From the NCBI RefSeq assembly GCF_024808255.1, contig NZ_JANTYS010000005.1, forward strand, positions 248,001 to 312,000: a DNA stretch of 64,000 nt, read 5' to 3'. Source of the DNA: Mucilaginibacter dorajii. GTDB taxonomy: Bacteria > Bacteroidota > Bacteroidia > Sphingobacteriales > Sphingobacteriaceae. Below are positions 53,432 through 63,453 of this stretch, one piece after another. Within the stretch, counting starts at the first letter, position 1; every line of letters begins with the position of its first letter. Below the pieces are notes generated by a model. It was not told the DNA's origin and made no database searches. It saw nothing but the letters and a program-made list of their open reading frames with translations. The translations under genes and the position numbers were made by a program.

Positions 53432-54870
53432 TTGACGGTTTGTTTCCAAATATCCTTCAACGCCCTTTTTGCCGCATGATATCCGCACATGCCATGTACC
53501 CCACCGCCTGGCGGTGTGGATGAAGAGCAGATGTACAGGCCCTTTGCTGATGTTTTGTAGGGCGATGCCCGCAGTACCGGGCGGGTAAGCAGCTGGCCCA
53601 AATCAATTACGCCACCATTGATATCGCCGCCTATGTAATTGGGGTTATATTCTTCTAATTGCTGGGTGTTAAAAGTGTGTTTGGCCAAAATAGTATCCCG
53701 GAAACCGGGGGCAAAACGCTCTACCTGCCGCTCAATGATGCTGGTCATATCCTTATCAGATCCGTTGGGCACATGGCAGTAGGCCCAGGCGGTGTGTTTG
53801 CCTTCGGGAGCGCGGGTATTATCCATAACACTTTGCTGGGCCAGCAACACGTAAGGTTTATCCGGGTGACCGCCATTCCAGATCAATTGCTCGCCATCGG
53901 CTATTTCATCAAATGTATTGCCTAAGTGCACGGTACCTGCTTTTTTAACCGCTTGGGCTTTAAAGGGAATCGGGGCATCCAATGCCCAATCTACTTTAAA
54001 TACACCTGCTCCGTAGCGGTAACGTTCCAGTTGCCATTTATACAGGGATGAAAATTTGTGCCCGGCTATTTTTAAAAGCTGTTTGGGGGTTACATCAAAC
54101 AAAACAGCATGAGCAGACGGTAGCTGATCTAACGATTGCACGTAAAAGCCAGTCTGAATTTTGCCCCCTATTGATGTAAAATATGATGCCAGCGCATTAG
54201 CAATTTGCTGCGATCCGCCTTTGGGCACCGGCCATCCCTTTAAATGCCCCTGCGCCATCAGCACCAACGCAATGGCCGATGTAGCCAGGTTACTTAAGGG
54301 CTGTATGGAATGTGCGGCCATACCGCCAAATAAACCCTTAGCTTCTTTGGTCTTAAATTTTTTCGCCAGCACAGTTGCTGCCGTTAAAGCAGGCAAGCCA
54401 AACTGCGCCATTAACAAGGGATGTTTTGGAAAATGCAGCGGACCGAGCACATCGGCAGCTATCAGGGGCCAGTTTTTAACCACTGGCTTCATGAGGTTTA
54501 AATAAGCCTGCTCATCTACACCAAGTAATTTGGCGGTTTCTTCAACAGATTGAAGCAAAACAGCAGCCGAGCCATCGTCAAAAGGATGGGCGGCTGCTAT
54601 TTGGGGATAAATATATTCCAGGCCGTGCTCTGCAAGCGGCAAAGTTTCGAAAAAAGGTGAGGCCGCTGCAAGCGGGTGAACGGCCGAACAGATATCGTGC
54701 TTAAAACCAGGCAAAGTAAGTTCGGCAGTACGTAAGCCTCCCCCTATCTCGTTTTTCCCTTCAATGAGCAATACCGATAAACCTTGTCGTTGCATGAATA
54801 TCGCGGCTGCCAGCCCATTAGGGCCCGATCCTATTATTATCGCATCGTAGTCGCGCTTTTCAAGCTTCAT
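53422..54870 (-). CDS. FAD-dependent oxidoreductase, phytoene desaturase/PYROXD2-like
   Basis: A 482-residue flavoprotein with the N-terminal FAD-binding motif DAIIIGSGPNGLAAAIFMQRQG and the GGG-type second motif NEIGGGLRT (~45). The C-terminal GLYICSSSTPPGGGVHGMCGYHAA is the closing FAD motif of the CrtI/NAD(P)-FAD amine-oxidase clan. It resembles PYROXD2-like proteins of unknown substrate more than carotenoid desaturases, and no crt genes are nearby. The last residues (KQTVKPL) and stop are encoded in a repeat arm. Confidence 0.85.
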   Translation of the reverse strand: MKLEKRDYDAIIIGSGPNGLAAAIFMQRQGLSVLLIEGKNEIGGGLRTAELTLPGFKHDICSAVHPLAAASPFFETLPLAEHGLEYIYPQIAAAHPFDDGSAAVLLQSVEETAKLLGVDEQAYLNLMKPVVKNWPLIAADVLGPLHFPKHPLLMAQFGLPALTAATVLAKKFKTKEAKGLFGGMAAHSIQPLSNLATSAIALVLMAQGHLKGWPVPKGGSQQIANALASYFTSIGGKIQTGFYVQSLDQLPSAHAVLFDVTPKQLLKIAGHKFSSLYKWQLERYRYGAGVFKVDWALDAPIPFKAQAVKKAGTVHLGNTFDEIADGEQLIWNGGHPDKPYVLLAQQSVMDNTRAPEGKHTAWAYCHVPNGSDKDMTSIIERQVERFAPGFRDTILAKHTFNTQQLEEYNPNYIGGDINGGVIDLGQLLTRPVLRASPYKTSAKGLYICSSSTPPGGGVHGMCGYHAAKRALKDIWKQTVKPL

Positions 54871-54935
54871 GTATGGGTTACCTTAAGGTTTTGCGCCACT
54901 AAGGTATCAAATTAACAGTTTTTGTAGTATATGGT

Positions 54936-55553
54936 TTAGTTTAAAACCTCGCCCGCATGCGTAGCCTCAGGTACCTCAATCAATTTACCAGTGCGTACAT
55001 CATATACATAACCGTAAATAGGAATATTGCCGGCCACCAGCGGATGATGCCTGATGCGTTCCACATCCTCAACAACACTGGCTTCCAGGTTTTTGAAGGT
55101 GAGAAATGCGATGTGATTTGCTTCGTCAGATCCGCCGCTTTCTTCGGTATTGCGCCAGCCGTTTTCATCAACGGTGGCAGTGGCCAGGCTTGTAGATAAC
55201 AGATCGCGGATAATGCCATCGGTAAATAAACCCATGCCACAATCGGTATGATGGATCACAAACCACTCCTTAGTACCTAATAATTTATGCGATATCACCA
55301 GCGAGCGGATGGCGTCATCACTCGCGCGGCCGCCCGCATTACGGATCACATGCGCGTCGCCTTCGGCAAGACCGGCGTACTTGGCCGGATCCAGCCGGGC
55401 ATCCATACAGGTTAAAATAGCAAACTGGCGTGCCGGCGGTATGGTCAATTCGCCCTTATCGCCAAAATGCTTTACATATTCATTATTGGCCAAAAGTACT
55501 TGTTGGTGTACCCTGGTCTTTACTTTTTCCAATTCGTCAATAATGTTCGACAT
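54936..55553 (-). CDS. Beta-class carbonic anhydrase
   Basis: A 205-residue enzyme with the zinc ligands C49 (in LTCMDARLD), H102 and C105 (in HHTDCGM), and the D51-R53 dyad. [21 protein letters not shown] is the family signature. It interconverts CO2 and bicarbonate in the cytoplasm. Length is normal for the single-domain type. It lies 32 bp after the redoxin-like gene on the same strand, so they may be co-transcribed. Confidence 0.95.
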   Translation of the reverse strand: MSNIIDELEKVKTRVHQQVLLANNEYVKHFGDKGELTIPPARQFAILTCMDARLDPAKYAGLAEGDAHVIRNAGGRASDDAIRSLVISHKLLGTKEWFVIHHTDCGMGLFTDGIIRDLLSTSLATATVDENGWRNTEESGGSDEANHIAFLTFKNLEASVVEDVERIRHHPLVAGNIPIYGYVYDVRTGKLIEVPEATHAGEVLN

Positions 55554-55585
55554 GGTTTCAATTTTTAGTAGATGTAGGCGAATTA

Positions 55586-56227
55586 TCAGGCAGATTTTCT
55601 GCTGTTTGCAATCAATGACGACTCGTAAACTGATGAAATAATGTCTTCACCGTTAAAAGTTTCTAAAAAATCATAGTCGATATGGTTGTAGATTACCTGC
55701 TTATTGTCGTCAATAATATAGGTAGCCAGTAAAGGCACATTTACATCAATACCAGAAAAACGGTTCCAAACCGGATCACTATCAGAATAAACTCTGAATG
55801 TTTGGGCTATCGTTTTTTCCTCGTCATGATAAAAATTGAGCGTATAACTATTTTCCCATGCTTTTTTAGCCAGTTCGTCGGTACGTTCATCGCTAATGAT
55901 GAGCAAATTGCCGCCGTTGGCTTTTATCTCCTGCTGGATATTATTAAGGTGTTTCAACTGATCTAAACCAAACTGTCCCCAGTGGCGCGAATAAAACGCG
56001 ATTACCAGCGGCTTTTTCAAAAACTGCCTTAACGCGACCGGTCCGTGGGTTTGCGCCCCGTTAAAAAACGATTGCCAGCGGGTGTAATCGTTTAAAAATT
56101 TAAGATCGGGAATATAGTTACCGGCTTTAATAGGTTTTAAGGCCTGATATGGTTTAAAAGGGATATCGTTATCTGCAACAATTTCTGACAGATCAAAAAA
56201 GGGGTATTTATTATCGGTAGTTAACAT
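55586..56227 (-). CDS. Redoxin-domain (AhpC/TSA-like) protein lacking both catalytic cysteines
   Basis: A 213-residue cytoplasmic protein with a thioredoxin-like fold: [43 protein letters not shown] is the beta-alpha-beta block of peroxiredoxin-like proteins, followed by [20 protein letters not shown] and [24 protein letters not shown]. In that fold the redox motif is WCxxC or a TxxC; here W83-G84-Q85-F86-G87 has glycine at both positions and no cysteine nearby, so peroxidase activity is not expected. It precedes the carbonic anhydrase gene. Confidence 0.8.
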   Translation of the reverse strand: MLTTDNKYPFFDLSEIVADNDIPFKPYQALKPIKAGNYIPDLKFLNDYTRWQSFFNGAQTHGPVALRQFLKKPLVIAFYSRHWGQFGLDQLKHLNNIQQEIKANGGNLLIISDERTDELAKKAWENSYTLNFYHDEEKTIAQTFRVYSDSDPVWNRFSGIDVNVPLLATYIIDDNKQVIYNHIDYDFLETFNGEDIISSVYESSLIANSRKSA

Positions 56228-56611
56228 GGTGTACTTTAGTAATGGTTATGGATTATTTTTATTTGGGGCGATGATTAATATAAAGCCTCAACAACGGGAT
56301 AATCCATAAATTACCTGGCTGTAATGCAACATCCAAAGAGCCGTTGGCTTGCTGGTTTTATTTGACAGATAAAGGTTCATAAAATATATTAAATAACGAG
56401 GTCAGTAAACTTTTGGGTTGATTGCAGGTTGGAGTAAAGGATCACTCAACAACAGCAGCACATGCACATCATCGCTTTAAAATCATGACGATTTAAAGTG
56501 TATTTTGAGGTAGATTTTGCAGTGCTCATTAACATGTTTTGATTTAACGAAACAAATATACTATAATGTCTATATAATTAGTATACTTTATTTAAAATAT
56601 TTTTATTCTTC
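56228..56611. other. Intergenic stretch without recognisable features
   Basis: AT-rich sequence upstream of two divergent genes. I see no coding frame, RNA or repeat here other than short AT tracts; promoters are expected but not identifiable with confidence. Confidence 0.5.
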
Positions 56612-56787
56612 TTTGTAGAGACGGATCACATCCGTCTAAAGCTTTACAGAGCGAATAGAAAATTGGAATTTGCACAAGGATTTGCATCGATAATTGTCCT
56701 GCGGGAGACGCATGTGATGCGCCTCTACAGAAAAACAGGATGGATTTGCATGCGGGAGACGCAAAATATTGCGCCTCTACAAAAAAA
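56612..56787. repeat. GAGACGC-type inverted repeat cluster
   Basis: TTTGTAGAGACGGATCAC and its partners TGCGGGAGACGCATGTGATG and TGCGGGAGACGCAAAATATT belong to the same GTAGAGACGC/GCGTCTC family as inside 16689-16800 and at 58656-58760. Three copies lie here in mixed orientation with TTTGCAC/TTTGCAT spacers. Confidence 0.65.
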
Positions 56788-56817
56788 CATCGCGGCTAAT
56801 GCCGCCAAAATAGAACT

Positions 56818-58467
56818 ATGAGAAAAACACAATATATCTTACTAATTGCCCTTACCCTTTTTACCGCGCTGGGCTGTAAGCAAAACGCTAAACAAAACAA
56901 GCAGTCAAAAGCTGATTCCCTGAAAAAGAAAGCGGCTAAAGATTGGAGTAAAACCATCCCCGGCAATTTCAGCGATCAAACCCAGGCTGTTTTTGATAGT
57001 ACCGAGCTGGCATCTTTCCTGAAAAAATATCCCGACTTTAATCCTTACGCCAAAGATATCAACCTTTTTTACAGCAAGCGTAAGTTTGCATACGCCTGGT
57101 ACGCAAAAGGAAAACTGATTGAACAGGCAGGCAACTTATCAGACAGGTTGAGCAACCTGCAAAACGAAGGCATTTTTAAAGCTATCCCCTACCCCAAATC
57201 TTTAGACTCCTTAACCTTTGAAGCCAATCCCAAAGCTGCAAACCCAAAGCCAAACATATCTACCGAATTAATGCTTACCGCACAATACTTTGTATTTTCA
57301 AAACTGGCTTTCCAGGGTATGAGCGATTCTACCAGTAAAGCGGTGAACTGGTTTTTGCCCAGGAAAAAGATAGCTTATGATGATTATCTTGATACGCTCT
57401 TAAAACAGAAAGGCAAGTTGGATAGCTCATTATCCGAACCTGTTTATCGTCAATATGACTTACTCAAAAACTTTTTGGCAAAGTATCGCGCCTTGGATGC
57501 CCAAGAGAAGTGGACGGCCATACCATCGGCAAAAGGTATTAAGCCGGGCGATTCATCGGCTGTAATTGCGAAACTCAAAACCCGGCTTTTTAAATTGGAG
57601 GATTTTAAAGGTGATACTACCAGTAATGTATTTGATGATGGCTTAAAAGATGCCTTAAAGGCATTTCAACAACGATATGGTTTGGCTGTGGATGGTTTGC
57701 CGGGACCAGGCACCATTGCCGAAATGAATGTTCCGCTTAAAACCCGTATCAGGCAAATCATCGTGAACATGGAGCGCTGCCGCTGGCTACCCGTTAGCCT
57801 GAATACCGATTACCTGGCGGTAAACGTTCCAGAATTTAAGCTGCATGTTTACCATGCCGATAGCCTGCTATGGAGCTGTAATGTGGTAGTGGGGCAAAAG
57901 GTACATCAAACCGTAATATTTTACGGGCAGATGCAGTACGTGGTATTTAGTCCGTACTGGAACCTGCCCGAAAGCATTGTACGCAACGAGGTATTGCCCG
58001 CCATGCGCCGCAACCGCAATTATGTGAATGAGCACAATATGATCATTACCGGCAAAGAGAATGGTCTGCCAGTCATCAAACAAAAACCCGGTCCCGCAAA
58101 TTCTTTAGGGTTGGTTAAGTTTTTATTCCCCAACAGTTACAGCATTTATTTGCATGATACCCCATCAAGGTCATTATTTGGCGAATCGTCCCGGGCATTT
58201 AGCCATGGTTGCATCCGCGTTGGTGAACCGGCCAAGCTGGCTTCATTCCTGTTAAAGTACGACACCACCTGGACGGCGGCGAAAATCAACAAGGCTATGC
58301 ACCTTGGTAAAGAGCAAACGGTTACTCTTAAACAAAAGGTGCCCGTATTTATAGCTTATTTCACCGCCTTTACTGATAGGGATAACAAACTCAATTTCCG
58401 TAAAGATATTTATGGCAGGGATGAGCAATTAGCATCGATGATATTATCGGGGAGTGGGAAGTATTAG
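56818..58467 (+). CDS. L,D-transpeptidase family lipoprotein (YcbB-like)
   Basis: A 549-residue lipoprotein (lipobox ALGC, C20). A scaffold domain (~40-225) is followed by a peptidoglycan-binding repeat (~240-305, FQQRYGLAVDGLPGPGTIAEMN) and the YkuD catalytic domain (~320-510) with the motif S462-HGCIRV, in which C465 is the nucleophile and H463 lies beside it. YcbB-type enzymes make 3-3 crosslinks between meso-diaminopimelate residues or attach proteins to peptidoglycan. Single gene between two repeat clusters. Confidence 0.93.
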   Translation: MRKTQYILLIALTLFTALGCKQNAKQNKQSKADSLKKKAAKDWSKTIPGNFSDQTQAVFDSTELASFLKKYPDFNPYAKDINLFYSKRKFAYAWYAKGKLIEQAGNLSDRLSNLQNEGIFKAIPYPKSLDSLTFEANPKAANPKPNISTELMLTAQYFVFSKLAFQGMSDSTSKAVNWFLPRKKIAYDDYLDTLLKQKGKLDSSLSEPVYRQYDLLKNFLAKYRALDAQEKWTAIPSAKGIKPGDSSAVIAKLKTRLFKLEDFKGDTTSNVFDDGLKDALKAFQQRYGLAVDGLPGPGTIAEMNVPLKTRIRQIIVNMERCRWLPVSLNTDYLAVNVPEFKLHVYHADSLLWSCNVVVGQKVHQTVIFYGQMQYVVFSPYWNLPESIVRNEVLPAMRRNRNYVNEHNMIITGKENGLPVIKQKPGPANSLGLVKFLFPNSYSIYLHDTPSRSLFGESSRAFSHGCIRVGEPAKLASFLLKYDTTWTAAKINKAMHLGKEQTVTLKQKVPVFIAYFTAFTDRDNKLNFRKDIYGRDEQLASMILSGSGKY

Positions 58468-58491
58468 TGACGTTAATAAAATAAAAAGAGG

Positions 58492-58977
58492 GTCATACTG
58501 AACCTGTCGAAGCACGCGGGTAAAGACCTTTACGCGCACCTTTCGACAGGCTCAGGGTGACCGGCCCGCTCACCTCAAAATACAACATGTCATTGCGAGT
58601 ATCCATCAGGGGTAACCTGAAAAAAATAGTGATGACATCGTTAACGCGCTTGTGTAGAGACGCAACCTTTTGCGTCTCCCGCATGCAAATGCACCACGCA
58701 AATTTAAAATCTCACAAATCCGCTCTGTATAGCGGGAGACGCAAAATATTTCGTCTCTACAAAAGAAGCAATGCTGGAAATCAATAACTTACATGGACGT
58801 CATTATAAGCAAGGAAGCAATCTCATTCTCTACAGGGTGGATCTGCACAGTTCGCGATTGCTTCGTTGCTACCCATGACAAGTCCACCATGTCATTGCGA
58901 GGCACGAAGCAATCTCATGCTCTACAGGGCGGATCTGCACAGTTCGCGATTGCTTCGTTCCTCGCAATAACATAGCT
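58492..58977. repeat. Palindromic repeat mosaic related to the one at 16.4-17.2 kb
   Basis: 58492-58561 is an inverted pair built on CTGAACCTGTCGAA/TTCGACAGGCTCAG. From 58586 the sequence follows the order seen at 16618-16853: CATGTCATTGCGAGTATCCA, CCTGAAAAAA, GTAGAGACGC...GCGTCTCC, the inverted copy GGGAGACGC...GTCTCTAC, then ACTTACA-GGACGTCATTATAAG. It ends in two tandem TTCGCGATTGCTTCG blocks. No gene in the 521-bp gap. Confidence 0.8.
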
Positions 58978-58988
58978 TTTAATTACTC

Positions 58989-61262
58989 TTACTTCGCTAC
59001 CGAGACCGCTTTATTGGTCTCGCCTACTCCCCAAACTTTACCTGGTTTATCGCCCATGGTAATTACCATTTCGCCGCCTTTCATCAGGTCTTTATGTGCG
59101 AAATAGGTTTTGGTGTGGTTAACGCCATTTAGGGACATGCTATTGATGTATATGTTTTTAGGGCCGTTATTTTTAACCACGATGTGGAAGGTTTTGTTGC
59201 CTTGCAATTTCAACGTAGCCTCGTTAATAACCGGGCTGCCAAATACGTACAATCCGTTTGCAGGGTTTACCGGGTAAAAGCCAAGTGCTGATAGTACATA
59301 CCAGGCCGACATCTGACCAACATCCTCGTTACCTATGATACCATCGGTTTTATCAGTATAAAAATAATCAAGCACGTAGCGCACCTTTTCGGCAGTTTTC
59401 CACGGCTGGCCCGAGTAATCATAATAGTAGGTCATGGGGTGGCCCGGCTCATTGCCGTGCGCGTACTGCCCTATTAAACCCGATACATCCGGCGATTTGA
59501 ATTTACCCATATCGCCCTCGGCAATAAACAACGAATCAAGTTTGATGTTGAATTTTTCTTCGCCACCCAGCATCTTGATCATGCCTTCAACATCCTGTGG
59601 TACCAGGAAGGTATATTCCCAGCCATTGCCTTCGGTAAAGTCGCCGGTTTCATGGATAGAGATAAACGGACTATAAGGTGTACGCCATTCGGTTTGTGAT
59701 AAACGGCCGCGCATAAAACCTGCTTTAGGATCGTAATAATTTTTGTAATACTGTCCGCGTTTGCTAAAGTATTCGTAATCGGCTGTTTTGCCCATTTTTT
59801 TGGCTACCTGTGCCAGACACCAATCGTCAATAGCGTATTCTAACCCCATTGATACCGACTCGCGGCTACTATCGGCAGGAATAAAACCATATTTTTTCAC
59901 GTACTTAATACCACGGGCATCTTCCATAGCCGTGGTTTTCATGGCCTCGTAAGCAAGGTTATGATCAAAACCGTCATAGCCTTTCAACAGCGCGTCTGCA
60001 ACAACCGGCACAGCGCTGTAGCCCACCATACAATTGGTTTCGTTGGCCATTAAATGCCAAACGGGCAGGCTGCCTTGCTGCTGGTAAATTGCCAGCATGG
60101 AGTTGATCATATCGTTGGTATGCTCGGGGTGAATAATGGTGGATAGTGGATTATTTGACCGGTATGTATCCCAAAGCGAAAACGTGGTTACGTTGTTGAA
60201 ACCTACATTTTTATGCACCTTTTTATCAGTTCCCCAATAATCGCCATTCACATCGTTAAATATGGACGGAGCTATCATAGAGTGATAAAACGCGGTATAG
60301 AATTTTTTAAGCTGAGAAAGAGAATCGGCTTTGATGCTTATCTTGCCCAACTGCGCATTCCAGGCCTGGTCGGCCTGGGCTACTACCTTATTAAAATCCC
60401 ATCCCGGTATTTCGGCTTTAATGTTGAGCAAGGCATTTGCCGAGCTTACCGGCGAGATCCCTACCTTGGCATAAACAACCTCGCCTTTGGTGGTTTCAAA
60501 GCTGATAACACCCTTAACCTTGGTACCTTTAACTTGTGTACCAGCTTTAGCAGTGCTATCATATACGGCAAAGTTTTTTATCGGTTTTGAGAAAACAGCC
60601 GTAAAATAAATACGCTGATCATCGGCCCAGCCTTTTGAAAAACGATAGCCGGTAATGGTGTATTGATCCTCCTGTTTAATATAGGTTTCTTTAGCTTTAT
60701 CCCAGCCAATACCTTCCTGCAGGTCGATGATGATATGCGCGTTTTTTGAAGCCGGGAAAGTATATTTATGCATCCCAACACGGGTACTTGCGGTTAACTC
60801 AACGCCAATATCATAGCGTTTTAATTTTACTTTGTAATAGCCGGGTTTTACAACCTCGTCTTTATGGCTAAACAGCGATACATAGCCGCTTTCCATACTT
60901 TTTAAACCACCTTTATAGGTTTTGATTGGGCCGGTTGTGGGCATAAAAGAGATATCACCTAAATCGCCGATGCCGGTACCACTCAGGTGGGTATGTTGAA
61001 ATCCGACGATTGTCGAATCGGAAATGTGGTAGCCAGAACACCAGTCCCAACCTTCGCTTAGGTTGGTTGGGCCTAATTGCACCGCGCCAAAAGGTACGTT
61101 GGCCCCAACAAACACATGCCCATGGAAACCTGTACCAATGTACGGATCAACGTATTTGGTAAAACTGGCTGCTTTGGTAGTCACCTTTTTTTTAGGTGCC
61201 TGCCCAAAGGAATTGAATGCTAAAACTGCCAGTACCCCGGCCAAACAGATCTGTTTTTTCAT
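58989..61262 (-). CDS. GH92 family glycoside hydrolase (alpha-mannosidase)
   Basis: A 757-residue secreted enzyme (signal peptide 1-20). The N-terminal beta-sandwich (~35-270) opens with YVDPYIGTGFHGHVFVGANVPFGAVQLGPTN and has GFQHTHLSGTGIGDLGD. The (alpha/alpha)6 domain (~300-760) includes TFSLWDTYRSNNPL, EGNGWEYTFLVPQD and GNEDVGQMSAWYVLSALGFYPV, the calcium- and acid/base-bearing GH92 blocks. GH92 enzymes are exo-alpha-mannosidases (1,2-, 1,3-, 1,4- or 1,6-linked). The operon has GH29 upstream and a PA14 protein before that. Confidence 0.95.
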   Translation of the reverse strand: MKKQICLAGVLAVLAFNSFGQAPKKKVTTKAASFTKYVDPYIGTGFHGHVFVGANVPFGAVQLGPTNLSEGWDWCSGYHISDSTIVGFQHTHLSGTGIGDLGDISFMPTTGPIKTYKGGLKSMESGYVSLFSHKDEVVKPGYYKVKLKRYDIGVELTASTRVGMHKYTFPASKNAHIIIDLQEGIGWDKAKETYIKQEDQYTITGYRFSKGWADDQRIYFTAVFSKPIKNFAVYDSTAKAGTQVKGTKVKGVISFETTKGEVVYAKVGISPVSSANALLNIKAEIPGWDFNKVVAQADQAWNAQLGKISIKADSLSQLKKFYTAFYHSMIAPSIFNDVNGDYWGTDKKVHKNVGFNNVTTFSLWDTYRSNNPLSTIIHPEHTNDMINSMLAIYQQQGSLPVWHLMANETNCMVGYSAVPVVADALLKGYDGFDHNLAYEAMKTTAMEDARGIKYVKKYGFIPADSSRESVSMGLEYAIDDWCLAQVAKKMGKTADYEYFSKRGQYYKNYYDPKAGFMRGRLSQTEWRTPYSPFISIHETGDFTEGNGWEYTFLVPQDVEGMIKMLGGEEKFNIKLDSLFIAEGDMGKFKSPDVSGLIGQYAHGNEPGHPMTYYYDYSGQPWKTAEKVRYVLDYFYTDKTDGIIGNEDVGQMSAWYVLSALGFYPVNPANGLYVFGSPVINEATLKLQGNKTFHIVVKNNGPKNIYINSMSLNGVNHTKTYFAHKDLMKGGEMVITMGDKPGKVWGVGETNKAVSVAK

Positions 61263-61291
61263 TTGTTACGATAGAAATTTTACGGTGATGA

Positions 61292-61308
61292 ATGTTTCGT
61301 CAAACATA
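61292..61308 (-). promoter_or_regulatory. TATGTTTG -7 box with imperfectly spaced operator before GH92
   Basis: On the minus strand TATGTTTG (61301-61308) matches the -7 consensus. The 6-bp inverted arms ATGTTT and AAACAT (61292-61307) overlap it with a 4-nt spacer. The half-sites are further apart than the ATGT-N4-ACAT sites, and no good -33 box is seen, so this is a weaker relative of them. Confidence 0.35.
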
Positions 61309-61330
61309 AACCACGGTATATAATAGTTTA

Positions 61331-63445
61331 TTAATAAACGCTTAATTCGGCTACAGTAATGCCATTACCTGCAATAACATGTGCTGATTCAAATTTAAAA
61401 TACCTGGCGTTAACAGGCTTGCCTAAAACCACCGGCTGCTCAATAGGGTTCGATTTAATGTTTGAGAACTCGCCTGCTGCAACTTTTGTCCATTCCTTAC
61501 CATCAATACTGGTATAAAAAACATACTGATCTACAATACCTTCAGCCTGCTTATCCTGCCTTGGTAAGTAACCAAATGCTCTTATGGGCAATTCCTTGCC
61601 CAGGTCTATTGTGATCTGTTGCGGATAGGTTGCGCTTTCCTTTGTCAAAGTGCTATACAAGGTGCCGGCACGTTCATCAATGGCGTTTTCTGCGCGGTTA
61701 CCGCCATCATTGGCAGGGCTGGCATCTATAACTTTCCAATCAGCTTTGGCATAGCCTAAGGACGCGAATGATACATCGCTCATTTGCGTTTTACCTTCAA
61801 AGCTGCGGGCTTTAACGATGCCACCATCTGCAAGTGTAAACGCTTCTTTATAAACCGGCGAGTTTAACGTTGGTTCCTGCCCATTCATGGTATAATGGAT
61901 AGAACTTACCGGCGCTTCGGTAGTGATGTTCACCTCACCTTTTTTGTTGCGAATTATTTTAGGAGCTGTTAAATGTACCGGCTCTTTAAACAATCCAAAA
62001 TCGCTTAGTGCTATGCAAACCGGCGATTTGGTTACCCTCAACCTTAATTTAGAGGCTGTAATATTCTGTGTTAAACGGATCAGCCTGTTGCCACCAATGC
62101 TGGTTGCAGCACCAATTTGCTGCCATTTGCCATTCATCCAGGCATCTAACTCAACAGCTTCAATCCGCTGGCCTAATTTGATGTTTTCCCTCAGCCTGAT
62201 CACGTTAAAAGTTTTTGGGGTGTGCAGATCGATAGTTACCTCGGGAGTGGTCACTTTATCATCAGTTGCCCAATAGCTGTACCTGTCATTATCCAACAAC
62301 ATCTGCGGACCAAACTGCGCTTTATTACCGCCGCGCACATTGCTTGCGGTAAGCGTTGCGCCTTTAGCCAGGTTAAGGGCAAAAGTTTGCTTCAACAAAT
62401 TGCCAAATTCGGTAAGGGATTTTACGTCGATTTCGTTGACGATGCCCTTTGGATCGGGCGATAGACCTAAATCCAGCGCTGCCCCGCGGCCTACGCTTTT
62501 GTAGTACAGATCTAACAAAGTATAGGGTGATTTTACACCATCATCCTGCGTTTTGTGGTAAAACCATCCTGGTCTTAATGATACATCGCACTCGGCAGGC
62601 ATCCAGTAATCACCGTTACGGGTCCCTTCGGTACCTTCATAATCTTTCACATAACCGTTGCCCGGCTTTTTACCCTCATCGGGCGCATGAGGCGTATAGG
62701 TAGCCCAACAGGTCTCGCCGGCGTGACCTTCCTCGTTACCTACCCAACGAACATCAGGCCCAACATCGCCAAAAATAACGGCATTAGGCTGTAGCTTACG
62801 GGTAATAGCCCAGGTAGTGTCCCAGCCGTAATAAGTTGAACGGTCTATCTTCCTTACTTCGCGCTTGCCACCGTAATAACCATCACCTCCGTTGGCTCCA
62901 TCGTGCCATGAAATAAACAGCGGACCATAATTGGTATATAATTCTTTTAATTGCTCCCGGTAGATCTTTACATAATCCGCGGTACCATAGTTTGGATTGT
63001 TCCTATCCCATGGCGAGCAATATACACCCAACTGCATGCCTAATTTATCGCATGCCTCACGGTATTCTTTCATCATATCGCCTTTGCCATTTTTGTAAGG
63101 GCTTTTGGAAATATTATGCTCGGTTGTTTTGGTTGGCCAAATACAAAAGCCATCATGGTGTTTGGCAACCACTACCACGCCTTTAAAACCACCGGCTTTG
63201 GCGGCGGCCACAATTTGCATAGCACTAAAGTGCGACGGATTGATGAGCTTTGGATCTTCATCGCCGTAACCCCACTCCTTGTTGGTATACACATCAACTC
63301 CATAATGGATTATACAGTACATGCCCATTTCCTGCCAGTTAAGCTGCCCTTTAGTAGGTAACTTGCCGTAGGGTTTGGGAGCTGTCTGCCCAAAGCTTTG
63401 TAAAGCAATAATTAACAATAAGGCTACGCCCGTAAACTTTTTCAT
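61331..63445 (-). CDS. Alpha-L-fucosidase, GH29, with discoidin-like domains
   Basis: A 704-residue secreted enzyme from MKKFTGVALLLII (signal peptide ending SFGQ); an ATG three codons earlier overlaps the preceding stop (TAATG at 63452-63456). The GH29 barrel (~30-345) has GMYCIIHYGVDVY, GVVVVAKHHDGFCIWPTKTT, YCSPWDRN and the nucleophile region PLFISWHDGANGG. It is followed by a first F5/8-like domain (~355-480), a CHB_HEX_C-like linker domain (~490-565, IHYTMNGQEPTLNSPVYKEAFTL) and a final F5/8 domain (~570-704). It should act on alpha-linked fucose in the same glycan as GH92. Confidence 0.93.
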   Translation of the reverse strand: MKKFTGVALLLIIALQSFGQTAPKPYGKLPTKGQLNWQEMGMYCIIHYGVDVYTNKEWGYGDEDPKLINPSHFSAMQIVAAAKAGGFKGVVVVAKHHDGFCIWPTKTTEHNISKSPYKNGKGDMMKEYREACDKLGMQLGVYCSPWDRNNPNYGTADYVKIYREQLKELYTNYGPLFISWHDGANGGDGYYGGKREVRKIDRSTYYGWDTTWAITRKLQPNAVIFGDVGPDVRWVGNEEGHAGETCWATYTPHAPDEGKKPGNGYVKDYEGTEGTRNGDYWMPAECDVSLRPGWFYHKTQDDGVKSPYTLLDLYYKSVGRGAALDLGLSPDPKGIVNEIDVKSLTEFGNLLKQTFALNLAKGATLTASNVRGGNKAQFGPQMLLDNDRYSYWATDDKVTTPEVTIDLHTPKTFNVIRLRENIKLGQRIEAVELDAWMNGKWQQIGAATSIGGNRLIRLTQNITASKLRLRVTKSPVCIALSDFGLFKEPVHLTAPKIIRNKKGEVNITTEAPVSSIHYTMNGQEPTLNSPVYKEAFTLADGGIVKARSFEGKTQMSDVSFASLGYAKADWKVIDASPANDGGNRAENAIDERAGTLYSTLTKESATYPQQITIDLGKELPIRAFGYLPRQDKQAEGIVDQYVFYTSIDGKEWTKVAAGEFSNIKSNPIEQPVVLGKPVNARYFKFESAHVIAGNGITVAELSVY

Positions 63446-63453
63446 AAAGATCA

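Noticed and set aside
58493..58975. Open frames of 60-76 codons in the second mosaic
   Set aside because: Same cause: they follow the inverted repeats and show codon use unlike the neighbouring genes.
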